The notes under the pieces were generated by a model. The model worked only from the letters and a program-made list of their open reading frames with translations. It did not search any database and had not been told where the DNA came from. From contig DAXK01000032.1 of assembly GCA_002506365.1 (NCBI GenBank), forward strand, positions 1 through 64,000: a stretch of DNA of 64,000 bases. Direction: 5' to 3'. Both the position numbers and the translations under genes were made by a program. The stretch comes from an archaeon UBA583 (GTDB lineage Archaea > Nanobdellota > Nanobdellia > Woesearchaeales > UBA583). Numbering within the stretch: the first letter of the stretch is position 1; every line of letters begins with the position of its first letter. Shown here in pieces: positions 27,722 through 38,200 of the stretch.

Positions 27722-28291
27722 TTAATTTAATTCATTATTTAATGCATTAGTTGTATTTAATAAAGTTTGATATGAACCTGATTCAACTGTCTCATTGTTT
27801 TTCATATCATTTAATAAAGCAACTGCATTACTATACCAATTATTTGTAAATTCACAACCAGTATTAGCACCATAAGAATTTTCCATACCTTTATTTAAAA
27901 TTTCCAAATAATCTTTAGAATTATCTAACCCTAAAACATTTTGACCTTTACATATCTCATAACCTGAAAAATCTGGTGAAATTTCCTCCTTAACTGGTAG
28001 CATACTCTCTAATCCAGTTTTAACTAAAGGAACACTAGCTTGAGATTCATCATGAGAAGTTAAATAAGGTTTAGTTAAACTTTCATTTGGTTTTGGTAAA
28101 TGATTTTGAGGGTTTAAAGCATAAGCAGTTCCAGAAATTACATCAGAAATATTATCAGTATTATTATAAACTAAAGTTCCTAATGCTAAAATTCCAGCAA
28201 TTCCTGCCCCAATAAAGCTATTTCTACCTAAATTTGATTTTTTATAATTTTTAACACTACTTAATCCAGCGTTATATGCATCGTAATTCAT
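27722..28291 (-). CDS. Membrane-anchored protein with C-terminal Cys domain (paralogue B)
   Basis: 189 residues. Membrane segment about 27-45 (SFIGAGIAGILALGTLVYN), a short linker, then the domain shared with the preceding entry: YEICKGQ, LNKGMENSYG, CEFTNNWYS, LLNDMKN. Two cysteines in equivalent positions suggest a conserved disulfide. TATTTATAAATG at 28312-28321 is centred about 26 nt upstream. Unknown family; shared architecture suggests the pair works together or as alternatives. Confidence 0.65.
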   Translation of the reverse strand: MNYDAYNAGLSSVKNYKKSNLGRNSFIGAGIAGILALGTLVYNNTDNISDVISGTAYALNPQNHLPKPNESLTKPYLTSHDESQASVPLVKTGLESMLPVKEEISPDFSGYEICKGQNVLGLDNSKDYLEILNKGMENSYGANTGCEFTNNWYSNAVALLNDMKNNETVESGSYQTLLNTTNALNNELN

Positions 28292-28370
28292 AAATATAAT
28301 TAAGAAATAGTTATTTATAAATGTATCTTTATTGTTGTAACTTTAAGATACAACAATAAATATTACAAAA

Positions 28371-29549
28371 TTAAGGTTGTCCTAAAACTTGATTTATGTG
28401 AGCTTTCACAAAATTTGAAGCCTCATCAACACTATTAATTTGTTGATTATCAAAAAACTTAAACATATTAGAAATAATTAAAATATGTTTATCAACACTT
28501 GCATCATCACAAGGTAAAGTTAAAAAATCCCTAATTACAACATCATTAAACAATTTTATTTTATTTTTAAAATTTCCATCAAAATGTAACTCTGACTCAA
28601 CAAATCTTTCAAAAAATTCTAAATACTTTTGTTTAATAGTTGGATTACCAATATTTACAGCTAATTTAGAAATATCTCCAACCATTTCCTTTATTTCAAC
28701 ATCAGCTAAATGATTTGAAATAACTGGTTCAATCTTAATATCCCCACCAGTTTTATTAATATATGATTCAATATCATTTTTAGTTTTAAAATTAGCTGTT
28801 GGTAATTGCATAATTAAAGCTTTAATTTTTTCACTATATTCATCAAATTGTATTTCATCAGTCAAATTTTTCAAATATTCCTCACACATATACTTATTAA
28901 AAAAAACAACTTCATTAACCTTAATTAATTGAGAATTAAATTCCTTATTTGCTTCTAACATACCTGATAAAAAAGATAATAAACCATTTTCATAAACTTG
29001 AAATACTTTAATATTCTTTGATTTATCAACTTTTTCGATAGTTTTTACAACTGTTTCAATTCTTCTATAAATTTCACCTAACTTAGAAGTTTCATTAATT
29101 AAAACATCATCAGATTTAATTGTTGCTCCAACTAACTTAAAAACTTCATCAATCTTTTGAGAATATTGTGACAAAGTTTGTAAAAAACTTCCGTGATTAT
29201 CTCCACCATCTCCAAAATAAGTTTTCAACTGATCAGGATTAGTAACTGTTGAAATTTTATTTAACCAATTAATTAATTCACTTGTAAAAGTATCAATTTG
29301 AGTAATTGTTTCAAATGTTTGTTGATTATTTGCAGCATAATAAATTTGAGTTTCATTCCCTTTTCTCATCCCAAAAGATTTCTTAAACATTTGACCAAGT
29401 GGAGCATTCATAAATCCTGAAACTGAATTTAATCCATTAATTTCCTCAATAGATAACTGATTTAAACCCTTTAAATTTTGTTCAATTGACTTTAACTCAT
29501 TATTTATTTTTTGAAATTCTGTAACTAACAATTTAATATTTTTCACCAT
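28371..29549 (-). CDS. Cytosolic coiled-coil protein, partner of the upstream membrane protein
   Basis: 392 residues, no signal peptide or membrane segment. Predominantly helical with coiled-coil at the N-terminus (about 8-40) and further amphipathic helices. GGAGG lies about 9 nt before the ATG and only 2 nt separate it from the upstream membrane-protein gene, so the two are co-transcribed. A membrane plus coiled-coil arrangement also appears at 32.7-35.0 kb with paralogous membrane proteins. No domain recognised. Confidence 0.7.
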   Translation of the reverse strand: MVKNIKLLVTEFQKINNELKSIEQNLKGLNQLSIEEINGLNSVSGFMNAPLGQMFKKSFGMRKGNETQIYYAANNQQTFETITQIDTFTSELINWLNKISTVTNPDQLKTYFGDGGDNHGSFLQTLSQYSQKIDEVFKLVGATIKSDDVLINETSKLGEIYRRIETVVKTIEKVDKSKNIKVFQVYENGLLSFLSGMLEANKEFNSQLIKVNEVVFFNKYMCEEYLKNLTDEIQFDEYSEKIKALIMQLPTANFKTKNDIESYINKTGGDIKIEPVISNHLADVEIKEMVGDISKLAVNIGNPTIKQKYLEFFERFVESELHFDGNFKNKIKLFNDVVIRDFLTLPCDDASVDKHILIISNMFKFFDNQQINSVDEASNFVKAHINQVLGQP

Positions 29550-29551
29550 TT

Positions 29552-30304
29552 TTATTTAACCTCCATATTTTGTTTAATATTTTTTAAACTTGAATTAATA
29601 TTTGCTACACTCTTTTGAATTGAATCAATATTATTTTTAGCAGCAACAACTTTAGGATCAAACTCCTTATTCTCACTCATCTCATTTGTTTTCTTTTTTC
29701 TAAATTTAAGTAAACCAACAACAATTGCTCCAAGTATTAAATATCCAAAAGCACCATATAAAAATTCATAAACTAAAATCCAAAACTCAGAAGAATCAAA
29801 CTCAATCATCTTTTCAACATAAATTGCTAAAATTAAAAAAACAAAAGAAAGCATTGCTAATAAATTAAAAGTTCTCCACTTAGACTCTTTATCACCCATA
29901 TTATAAACCCAATGAATTAAACTAGCTCCAATTAAAGCTAATAAGAAAAATCCAACAGACCCACCAAATAAAACAATTGCTTTATCAATATCTCCATCCT
30001 TAGCAAACATATAAAACATTCCAGTAACACCAATCAAAGAAATCATCATTGCAACAGTCCCTGTTTCCTTTTGATGACTTGAACCAAAAACAGGTTTTAA
30101 AGCAATTTTTAAAATATTAAAAAAACCTAACAAATAAGCAATAAAAATTAAAGCAAAAACTACAAACTTATTATTTAATAAACCAAAAATACCATTTTCT
30201 CCAAAAATTGAAACAAACGGTTTAAATAAAATAAAAGTTTCAGCAAAAACACCTTGTAAAGCTAAAAACATTGCTAAAAATACAAAAACTAATTTTTTAA
30301 TCAT
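29552..30304 (-). CDS. Polytopic membrane protein with cytosolic coiled-coil tail (module B)
   Basis: About 250 residues. Signal peptide-like segment (KLVFVFLAMFLALQGVFA), five more hydrophobic segments (about 43-65, 78-97, 105-130, 143-163, 172-198) and a charged coiled-coil tail. Paralogue of the 34.1-35.0 kb protein: both have (M/L)(I/L)S-(L/I)IG-(V/T)TG-(M/I)F, a short polar loop and LFGGSVG. The start is ATG at 30302-30304; a TTG two codons upstream is less likely. CTTATATAAAG is centred 27 nt upstream. Unknown function; a role as membrane platform for the co-encoded coiled-coil protein is inferred. Confidence 0.75.
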   Translation of the reverse strand: MIKKLVFVFLAMFLALQGVFAETFILFKPFVSIFGENGIFGLLNNKFVVFALIFIAYLLGFFNILKIALKPVFGSSHQKETGTVAMMISLIGVTGMFYMFAKDGDIDKAIVLFGGSVGFFLLALIGASLIHWVYNMGDKESKWRTFNLLAMLSFVFLILAIYVEKMIEFDSSEFWILVYEFLYGAFGYLILGAIVVGLLKFRKKKTNEMSENKEFDPKVVAAKNNIDSIQKSVANINSSLKNIKQNMEVK

Positions 30305-30375
30305 AATCAAAAACCAACAAAAATACTTTATATAAGTTTCGTTTCAAAAAATATAATGAATTAAGAAAAAAATAT

Positions 30376-30786
30376 TTATTCCCAAATATTATACCAAACA
30401 CCAACATAATGGACAACAACATACAAAAAGAAAATATAAGCTAAAACAAAAACAATCAAACTAACTAAAATTGTATTAATAATTTTAGTTCTCTCCCTTT
30501 TAACCTTATCTATTGAACAAATTCCTTGCCGTCTAAAATAAAAAAATAAAAATATAGCTAAAAATAATAATCCAACTCCTCTAAAAACCCAACGATAAGT
30601 TCCATAAAATAAATCACTTAAACTCGCAGCAAAACTAACTGAAGCTAAACCTAACATTACTAAAATTAATGGAGATAAACAACACATACTCGCAAACAAA
30701 ACTGGCAAACCAGTTAAATTAAGATATTTACGATAAACACTTTCTTGATTTGAATTATTATCTTCATTTAAAATTTCTTTTTCCAT
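30376..30786 (-). CDS. MerT-like small membrane protein
   Basis: About 136 residues with four hydrophobic segments. The motif MCCLSPLILVMLGL in the first segment and FYFRRQGIC in the loop resemble MerT-type mercuric transport proteins and related uncharacterised archaeal and CPR proteins. The paired cysteines suggest metal or thiol handling. The start chosen is ATG at 30784-30786; the longest frame adds eight hydrophobic residues. Mercury transport is not established for this branch. Confidence 0.6.
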   Translation of the reverse strand: MEKEILNEDNNSNQESVYRKYLNLTGLPVLFASMCCLSPLILVMLGLASVSFAASLSDLFYGTYRWVFRGVGLLFLAIFLFFYFRRQGICSIDKVKRERTKIINTILVSLIVFVLAYIFFLYVVVHYVGVWYNIWE

Positions 30787-30854
30787 AAAATAAAATATTA
30801 AAATATACATATAAAATAATTCTTTAACACTTAAAAATTAATTAAAATTAAATA

Positions 30855-31325
30855 CTAATTTTTAATAGGATTCAAAACATCATGCATATCATTACTAAAA
30901 TTCACTAAACAACGATTTAATATTAAATTCTCCCTTTTAGTCAATAATTTATGTTCATCCCAAGTTTGTAATAAACATAAAATCATATTACAATAATTAA
31001 TTGAATCATGTAAAACAAAATTTTGATGATTTAAATTCATAATAATCTTAAAATTTGGACCTAAAACTAACTTAATCTTTGAAACTAAATTTCTTAAATG
31101 CTTTAACTCATCTAAATGATTTGGTCTTGTAGCATTCAAATGTCTCGGATTTGTTGGTAAAAAATGTTCTAAATCAACAATTAATTCCTTTAAATCCAAA
31201 AGTTTTTTAGAATTAATTTTTGATGAACAATTAACAGCATCAATAGAATTATCAACATCAATCTTTTCAACTAAATCCTTTGAAAAAAACTTTCTAATCA
31301 AAGATAAATCTATTAAACCTAACAT
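30855..31325 (-). CDS. Helical protein of unknown function
   Basis: 156 residues, soluble, helical, with clusters of His and Asn (NPRHLNATRPNH, NLNHQN, LQTWDEHK). No domain recognised. TTTATTATAAAG is centred about 26 nt upstream of the ATG, giving it its own leaderless promoter between two operons. The LDLKELIVDLEHFL helix faintly resembles the C-terminus of the 31.4-32.7 kb protein, too short to claim homology. Confidence 0.55.
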   Translation of the reverse strand: MLGLIDLSLIRKFFSKDLVEKIDVDNSIDAVNCSSKINSKKLLDLKELIVDLEHFLPTNPRHLNATRPNHLDELKHLRNLVSKIKLVLGPNFKIIMNLNHQNFVLHDSINYCNMILCLLQTWDEHKLLTKRENLILNRCLVNFSNDMHDVLNPIKN

Positions 31326-31391
31326 ATAAATAAATTAACAAATTGACTTTATAATAAAATGTATATTTATTTAGTGATTACTAATAAATAC

Positions 31392-32720
31392 CTATTTTAA
31401 ATATTTTCCCAAGATATTATTTAAATTAACAATAAGTTGTTTTATATCTTTTAAATCCGAATTACTCTGAATATTTTTCTTCTTCCAAATTTTCACAATA
31501 TCAACACCTATAGAACAATCAACCATCAAATCATCACACTCACTAACTAAATCAGTAGTCCTTTTTGAATTATCAACCATAACAAAAGAATTGTAAAAAC
31601 TATGTAAATAATTTTCAAGATTCTCAAAATTTAAAATTAAATTATCCCAATCACAAAACCTAATTTCAGAACTACCTATTTTATTTAATCCACTCAAAGA
31701 ATCAACAATTATTTTTTTAATACCTTGAGGTGAATTTAATTGTTTATATCCTGATTTTTTAGAATTAAACTCATCATTATTATTATTTGAATTTTTACCA
31801 GAATTTTGGTCAGCTGATTTTGATTTAGATTCTGAATAAAAAGAATTAACCATACTCCTAATTTCTACATCCTTTAATCTATCTCCCTCAACCAACTTCA
31901 CAACCTTTGACAAATTATCTAAAAAATAATTTTGGCCACTTTGAAAATCAGCAAAACTTAAAGTTGAAATCAAAGTTTTATAAAAATAAACAAACCTACT
32001 AAAATTCTCCCCAATAGTCATAATTTTAATTTTACTAAACTTAGACTTAATTAAATACTGGTTTTTTAAATCTGCTAAAAAATAAACAACCTTTGAATCA
32101 AATAATTTAAAATCCTTTGTCGAAGTAAAATGAGAAATCACCTGAAACAAATTATTAAAATGATTCTCAAACTCAACATCTGAAACTTGATCATTCTCAA
32201 AAGCACCCATATTCTCATTAATCTGTTTCTCATAATCAGTAAAATCTCGTCCCGCAACCTTAACATATTTATCAACTAAATAAGTTTTCAAAATTTTATT
32301 CCACAAACCAATTGTATTCTCATCATAAGGACTTGGTAAACTAACTTTATTATTCTCAGGCAAATTACCAACAATTCTTTCCAATAACTCCTGAGAAATT
32401 CCAAAATGTTTTTCAAAATCACTTTTTTTATGAAACATCAAAGTATCTAAAAAATTATTATCATTAATTAACACATACTCTTTTTCTGAAACCTTATACA
32501 CCTTAATAACAAAATCTCTAAAAGACTTATCACTAAACTCAACTGACTCAACATCTAAAAATAACATAAAATTTTGAGCTTCACTAGAAGCATCCATTAT
32601 AAAATGAAAATCATTATAAGAAACATAAAACTTTGAACCTATTTTTAAATCCAAAATTTTATTAGGGCTCTTTGGACTAATTCCCAAACTATCCTGAATA
32701 TTCCTTATATCATCAACCAT
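31392..32720 (-). CDS. Unknown soluble protein, third gene of module A
   Basis: About 442 residues. An N-terminal beta-rich part (about 25-125), a helical middle, a Ser/Asn/Lys low-complexity linker about 300-325 and a helical C-terminus. ATG at 32718-32720 is preferred over a TTG two codons upstream. It starts 8 nt after the coiled-coil protein gene, in the same operon. No recognised domain. Acidic composition and absence of a signal suggest a cytosolic partner of the membrane protein at 34.1 kb. Confidence 0.65.
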   Translation of the reverse strand: MVDDIRNIQDSLGISPKSPNKILDLKIGSKFYVSYNDFHFIMDASSEAQNFMLFLDVESVEFSDKSFRDFVIKVYKVSEKEYVLINDNNFLDTLMFHKKSDFEKHFGISQELLERIVGNLPENNKVSLPSPYDENTIGLWNKILKTYLVDKYVKVAGRDFTDYEKQINENMGAFENDQVSDVEFENHFNNLFQVISHFTSTKDFKLFDSKVVYFLADLKNQYLIKSKFSKIKIMTIGENFSRFVYFYKTLISTLSFADFQSGQNYFLDNLSKVVKLVEGDRLKDVEIRSMVNSFYSESKSKSADQNSGKNSNNNNDEFNSKKSGYKQLNSPQGIKKIIVDSLSGLNKIGSSEIRFCDWDNLILNFENLENYLHSFYNSFVMVDNSKRTTDLVSECDDLMVDCSIGVDIVKIWKKKNIQSNSDLKDIKQLIVNLNNILGKYLK

Positions 32721-32728
32721 TTTCAAAA

Positions 32729-34084
32729 TTATCTAGGCAACTTAAAACCATTAACAATATTCGCAGTAGTTAATAAAATATCTTTTAATGACTCTTCAGC
32801 ATATGTTGAATTAAACTCTCTTTTCAACTTAACTTCTAAAGATTTCAAATTAGCAACTACTGCCTTAACTTCATCTAAAGTAATGTTAATTCCTCCATAA
32901 ACTAAAATTTCATAAATAAACCTTCCAACATTTTCACTATTATCTAAACCATTAATTGTTAAAAAATAATTTACTGGAGTTAATAATTTTTTAAGTTCAA
33001 GTTGATACATTGAATCAGATTTAATACTATTTCCTAAAGAAATAAATCCAATCATAACATCAACATTTGTTCTAATACCATTAACAAATTTATCTTTATC
33101 TACACCATCCATATCAACTCCAGAATTTGATTCTTCCTTTGGTTTTGGTTTCTCATAAATCTTTTTAACCTTCTCAACTTTTGACTTTTTAGACTTTAAT
33201 AAATGTAATAAAGTTTCTTCAACAAATGAATCAATTTTTTCTTTCTTTTCATCATCTAAAACATTATATGTTTTACATTCACCCAATTTAGTAATATCTA
33301 AACCTACATCATCTAATAAATTCTTTAAAGAATTATATCTATTATAACCATAATCTCCCGCGAAAAATCTCTCTGCAAAAATATTAATTGACTTATCTAA
33401 TTTCCCCATCTCCGCCATAAAAGCAACTTCATTCTCTGAATACTGTGAATTAAATTCTCCAGAATATTGATATAAATTTGATAAAATTTTAGCTAAAGAA
33501 TAAAATAAACTTCCTTTATCAATACTCTCGGATAAATGTTTCTCAAAATCAGAATAAAAAGCAACAAAAAACTTAGCCGAATGTTCAACAGTTAACTCAA
33601 CAGCATTAACAACCCCACTTAACTTATCAACCAAAGATGGAACATAATTAAATAATTTTCTAACAGCATCATACTTATTTTTATTATAATGACTAATTCT
33701 ATCAATTAATAATTTATTTGTTGAAACATGTTCAAAAGTAGTTTGACCTAAAAATTCTCTAATTGAATCCTCTTCATCCTTAACTGACTTTTTCAAATCT
33801 TCACAAAACCCTAAAAATTCATTAGCATCATTCTCCAAAGCATTAAAAATTTCTTTATATAAATTATCATCATTTAACTTTGAATCTTTTGTAAATACAT
33901 CCAAAGCCTCAACTTCATTTTCCCCAAAAGATTTCACATCTGAAATAATATTTAAAAACCTATTAACTTCAACTAAAATTTTATCATTTTCCTCTCTATA
34001 AATTTGAAACTTTTGTGCAAATGTTGATTTTAAATTACTATTAACTTTAACCTTATCCTCAAAACTTTTTCCTCCTACTGCCAT
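32729..34084 (-). CDS. Cytosolic coiled-coil protein, second gene of module A
   Basis: 451 residues, helical throughout, no export signal. Lys/Pro/Glu-rich linker about 305-320 (EKPKPKEE). GGAGGAGG lies about 10 nt upstream of the ATG, within the last codons of the membrane-protein gene, and only 2 nt separate the two. The position matches the 28.4-29.5 kb coiled-coil protein in module B, although direct sequence similarity is not obvious by eye. Confidence 0.7.
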   Translation of the reverse strand: MAVGGKSFEDKVKVNSNLKSTFAQKFQIYREENDKILVEVNRFLNIISDVKSFGENEVEALDVFTKDSKLNDDNLYKEIFNALENDANEFLGFCEDLKKSVKDEEDSIREFLGQTTFEHVSTNKLLIDRISHYNKNKYDAVRKLFNYVPSLVDKLSGVVNAVELTVEHSAKFFVAFYSDFEKHLSESIDKGSLFYSLAKILSNLYQYSGEFNSQYSENEVAFMAEMGKLDKSINIFAERFFAGDYGYNRYNSLKNLLDDVGLDITKLGECKTYNVLDDEKKEKIDSFVEETLLHLLKSKKSKVEKVKKIYEKPKPKEESNSGVDMDGVDKDKFVNGIRTNVDVMIGFISLGNSIKSDSMYQLELKKLLTPVNYFLTINGLDNSENVGRFIYEILVYGGINITLDEVKAVVANLKSLEVKLKREFNSTYAEESLKDILLTTANIVNGFKLPR

Positions 34085-34086
34085 TT

Positions 34087-35046
34087 TTATAATCCTCCTC
34101 CACGCTTTAACTCATTTGAAATCTCTGTTAAAATATCGTGTTGCTTATTAACACTATCCTTAACATTTTTTAATCCAGGTCCCATTCTTGATAAATGTCC
34201 TTGCATTTTTTTAACATTCTTTTTAATTTCAGGAGATAATTCACCCTCAGTTTTTTTCTTTCCCGTTTTCTTTTTCCCACCAGAAAACAAATTTCCTAAA
34301 AACCCATTATCACTTGAACTATCAGACTTAACTTGCTCAACCTCATCAGGTTTTTTCTTTAAAGCCATTAATCCAAAAATCACTCCAAAAAAAATTAACC
34401 AAGTTAAAATTGCTGAACCATTATTATAAATAACTAAAAAAATATTATAATCACTCAAACTAGTACAACTAACATTTTTAGCAGCCCCAGTAACTTTACA
34501 ACCCAAAGATTTTAAAACTTGCCCAGCATAACCAATAATTAAAAATAAAGAACAAATCGCACCTAACGCAACAATAGAAATCCAACCTGCACCTTTACCT
34601 AAAGGCCCATCCGTATTTTCAAAACTTTTCGCAAAATCAATAAAAAATCTCATAATTAAAACACAAATAAATAAAACAAACAATAAACCAACTGAACCAC
34701 CAAACAAACTAATTAAACCTGACGCATCAGTTCTAAAAATAAAAAAAATCCCAGTAGTTCCAATGATAGATAACATTAAAGCAATTACATTAATTTCCTT
34801 TTGACCAAATTGACCACTTCCATCAACCTTACCAAAACTAAATCTTAAAAGTCCCTTAAATAAAGCAAATGTCCCAACAATCATTGCAAAAAACATAAAA
34901 CCTAAAACAACTTTCTCATTTAAAATTAAAGTTGATATAGTTGTTCCAAATTTAATAAAAGTGTCTTGGATAACACTAGCACCAAACCCAACTGGCAAAA
35001 AAGCAGTTAAAACTAATGCTAAAAGCGATAATTTATTCTTAAACAT
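34087..35046 (-). CDS. Polytopic membrane protein with basic linker and coiled-coil tail (module A)
   Basis: 319 residues. Signal-like segment 1-23, five further hydrophobic segments (about 46-66, 84-104, 110-138, 155-175, 212-228), a Lys/Gly linker (GGKKKTGKKKTEG) and a coiled-coil end about 270-315. Clear paralogue of the 29.6-30.3 kb protein through ALMLSIIGTTGIFFIF and SLFGGSVGLLF. Extra loop with two cysteines before the last segment. TTTAAATATG is centred about 26 nt upstream. First gene of a three-gene operon. Confidence 0.75.
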   Translation of the reverse strand: MFKNKLSLLALVLTAFLPVGFGASVIQDTFIKFGTTISTLILNEKVVLGFMFFAMIVGTFALFKGLLRFSFGKVDGSGQFGQKEINVIALMLSIIGTTGIFFIFRTDASGLISLFGGSVGLLFVLFICVLIMRFFIDFAKSFENTDGPLGKGAGWISIVALGAICSLFLIIGYAGQVLKSLGCKVTGAAKNVSCTSLSDYNIFLVIYNNGSAILTWLIFFGVIFGLMALKKKPDEVEQVKSDSSSDNGFLGNLFSGGKKKTGKKKTEGELSPEIKKNVKKMQGHLSRMGPGLKNVKDSVNKQHDILTEISNELKRGGGL

Positions 35047-35217
35047 AGTTCAAATTCAAAAAAAAGCATATTTAAAGTTTTGTTTCAACTTAACCAAAAT
35101 GAAAATAAAAAATGCCATTCAAAATAGAAATATTAACTATAATTTTTTTAATATACCAAAACTAAAATAAAAAATAAATAAAAATAAAAAAATAAATGAA
35201 GAAAATTTAATCAAACA

Positions 35218-38200
35218 TTAACTCTCACCACCCGAAAACTCATTAGTATAAAGCATATACTGTTTTCCAGCCAACTCAACAAAAATACTCCCTAAATCAT
35301 TAAATCCTGAAATATCACTTCCTAAATCATATTCCTTTTTAGTTATTGGATCAAAAAATATTACCTTATGAACATTATTAACATTATCTAAATAAGTTGT
35401 ATAAATTCCATTTGATAAACTATAAAAAGTTCTCGAAATAGCATTATAAGTAGGATAAGTTAAAGTTGAAACTAAACTATAATTCATAATAGAATTATTG
35501 AAATAATGTAATTCATAAAAATAATCCCAATCCATATTTCTATACTCATTAACTAAATACAACTCCCCATTTGTAACAATTGCTTTTAAATCTGATATTT
35601 TTGAATTAATTGGTGAAATTCCATAAATATTTGTCCCATCAAAATAACCAATATTATCTCCATCCTCCTCGCCCGAATAAATAAAAAATAATTTATTATC
35701 ATAAACAAATAAATATTTAAATTGACCTGAAACATCAACTCCTCCAAAATCATTATTTAAAATACTTATACTTGAACCATCATAAGACACTAAAGTATAA
35801 TCTGAAAATCCAGAAACTCTTGCCACAAAATACATCTTCCCATTATACTCTGTAAATTTTTGTGGATATGAATCTGCTGAACCAGTCGATAAATCTGAAA
35901 CTCTTATAGCAGACGCACCATCATATTTATATAATTCTTTACCAAAAGAACTTGAAGATTCTCCTGAAAAATACATATTCCCTTCAAAATTAAATAAATT
36001 ACTTGGTGAACCACTACTAGAACCCGATTTTAAATCAACCGCAAGATTTGTAACATTTCCATCAAGCCTAAATAATTCAGTCCCATAACCTGAAACTCCA
36101 TCAGTAAAATATAATTTTCCATCATAAAAATGTAAAACATCAGGTGAACTATAACTAATAACACTTTTATCTCCAATTTTATTATAATTGTTTGAATTAT
36201 CTATTTCATAAATCTCTTCTGCTGCAGTTAAATATAATTTTCCATTTTCAATTACAAAATTATCAGGATCTGAACCATACTCCTCACCATTATAATCAAC
36301 TAACAAACTAACATTATTAGAAACTAAATCATAAACATAAACTTCACGCCCATATTGACTATGATCACCAGTAAAAACAAAATCATTAACATCAACTCCA
36401 GAATAAAATGAACTAAAAGTCATATCATCAAAACTCAATCCAATATTTCCAAGCTCAGAAGCATTATGTAAAACATTTAAATTATCAATATAATATAAAT
36501 TCACAGTTGAATGTAATGAAGAAGTTGTAAAAAAAACCTTATCATCAAAAAAAGTTAAATCATCAGGAGTAGAACCACTCAAACCAGACTTCAAATCAAG
36601 ATTACTCCAAATAGAACCATCATAAATATATAATTCATTTCCAATCCCATCATCATTTTCTCTACCACTAAAATATAATTTATTATTAATAATTGCTGAA
36701 TCTTTATAATAATCAAAATCTTTAATATCAATAACATCTAAACTTGAGTTTAATTTTCTTATAAAATCATTATTAGTTCTAAAATATAACTCTCCAGCAA
36801 TTTCCCCAATAAAAGCAGGTGCAGATTGCCCAGAACCTACAATAATATCCTTAACTATTGTTGAATAAGTTTCCCCATCACTCCTATAAATTTCAGTCCC
36901 AGTAGTAGGATGTCTATGCGTAAACAAAATTTCATTATTATATTTTGTAATATCGTAAATTCCATAAGTATGTGTTGCAAAAGTATAAGATTTTACAACA
37001 TCAGTTCCATTAAAAGAATAAAATGAACTTTGTGAAGGAGAAAAACTTTGAGCTCCAAAATACATTTTTCCATTTAATTCAACAAAACCACTAGCATCAC
37101 CCATCAAAGTTGCTTGAGAACTATCAGTTACTTCAACTAAATTAGTTCCATCAACTCTAAATAAATTAGCATTTGAATTTGTAGTAGGATAATCCATTAA
37201 AATATACTCTTCCCCCCCATAGGTGAAAATTTCATTAATTGAACCAGCTTCCCTTCCACCATCAATAGTCATCTCAGTTAAAACACCTGATTTATATTTA
37301 TATAATTTATAAGGTCTTGGAAAATTATATTTTATATATAATGAACCATCATTTGATTTCCCTTCAACAATTGGATTTGAATCTTTTGTTTGAAAATTTA
37401 AATTTTTTTCTAAATTAAAACTTGAACCATCAAAACTCATCAATTCATTACCTGAACTAGCAAGACCACCTGGAAAATATAATTTACTATTAAACATTCC
37501 AGTTTTTAATTCTCTTAAGTAATATTCATTAGTTGTAATTGAATTATAATTATCTAATTGAATATTACTTAAATCCATATTAATCGTACTAAAACTAGCT
37601 AAAGAATAACTTTGTAAAGCATCAATAGCAGTCATAAAAGTTTCCAAAACATCTACGTCCTCCTCAAAATAAAATTCCATATAACAAGAATCCCCATTAG
37701 GACTAAAACCTCCAAAAGATACTAAAACTTCATCATTATTTTCAAAATATTTATTAAAAGGAAGTTTAACAAAATTATTTAATTCCACATAAGGATATGA
37801 AAAATAATTTTCATATTCTTTAGCTTCATTCTCCGTATAACCTTCAAAAGTAGTAGGACTATAAAATGCTCCTTCAGTATAAGGAAAAGTCCCATACTCC
37901 CCCAAAGAATCAAAATCTGTAGATTGTGTAAATGTAATACTTACATCATTATCACCACAATCTGATTTTACATAAACACTTGATAAAGTAACATCATCAT
38001 TAAATGAAAATTTCATTTTCCCAAAACCATTAGAACTTAAATTTAAATTTACTCTAACAGTGTTATGCCCTTCAAAAGTTTCTAAACTATAATCATATTT
38101 CATAATCGGAGGTGGTGGTGGAGGTGGAATTCCCTCACCATCCCAAACAGAAGATATAACATAAGTATAATTAGCAACATAATTAGCTAAATTATCTAAC

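Noticed and set aside
29552..35046. Type IV secretion or conjugation membrane channel (VirB6/CedA-like)
   Set aside because: Topology is loosely similar, but no VirB4/CedB-type ATPase or conserved motif is present in the window.
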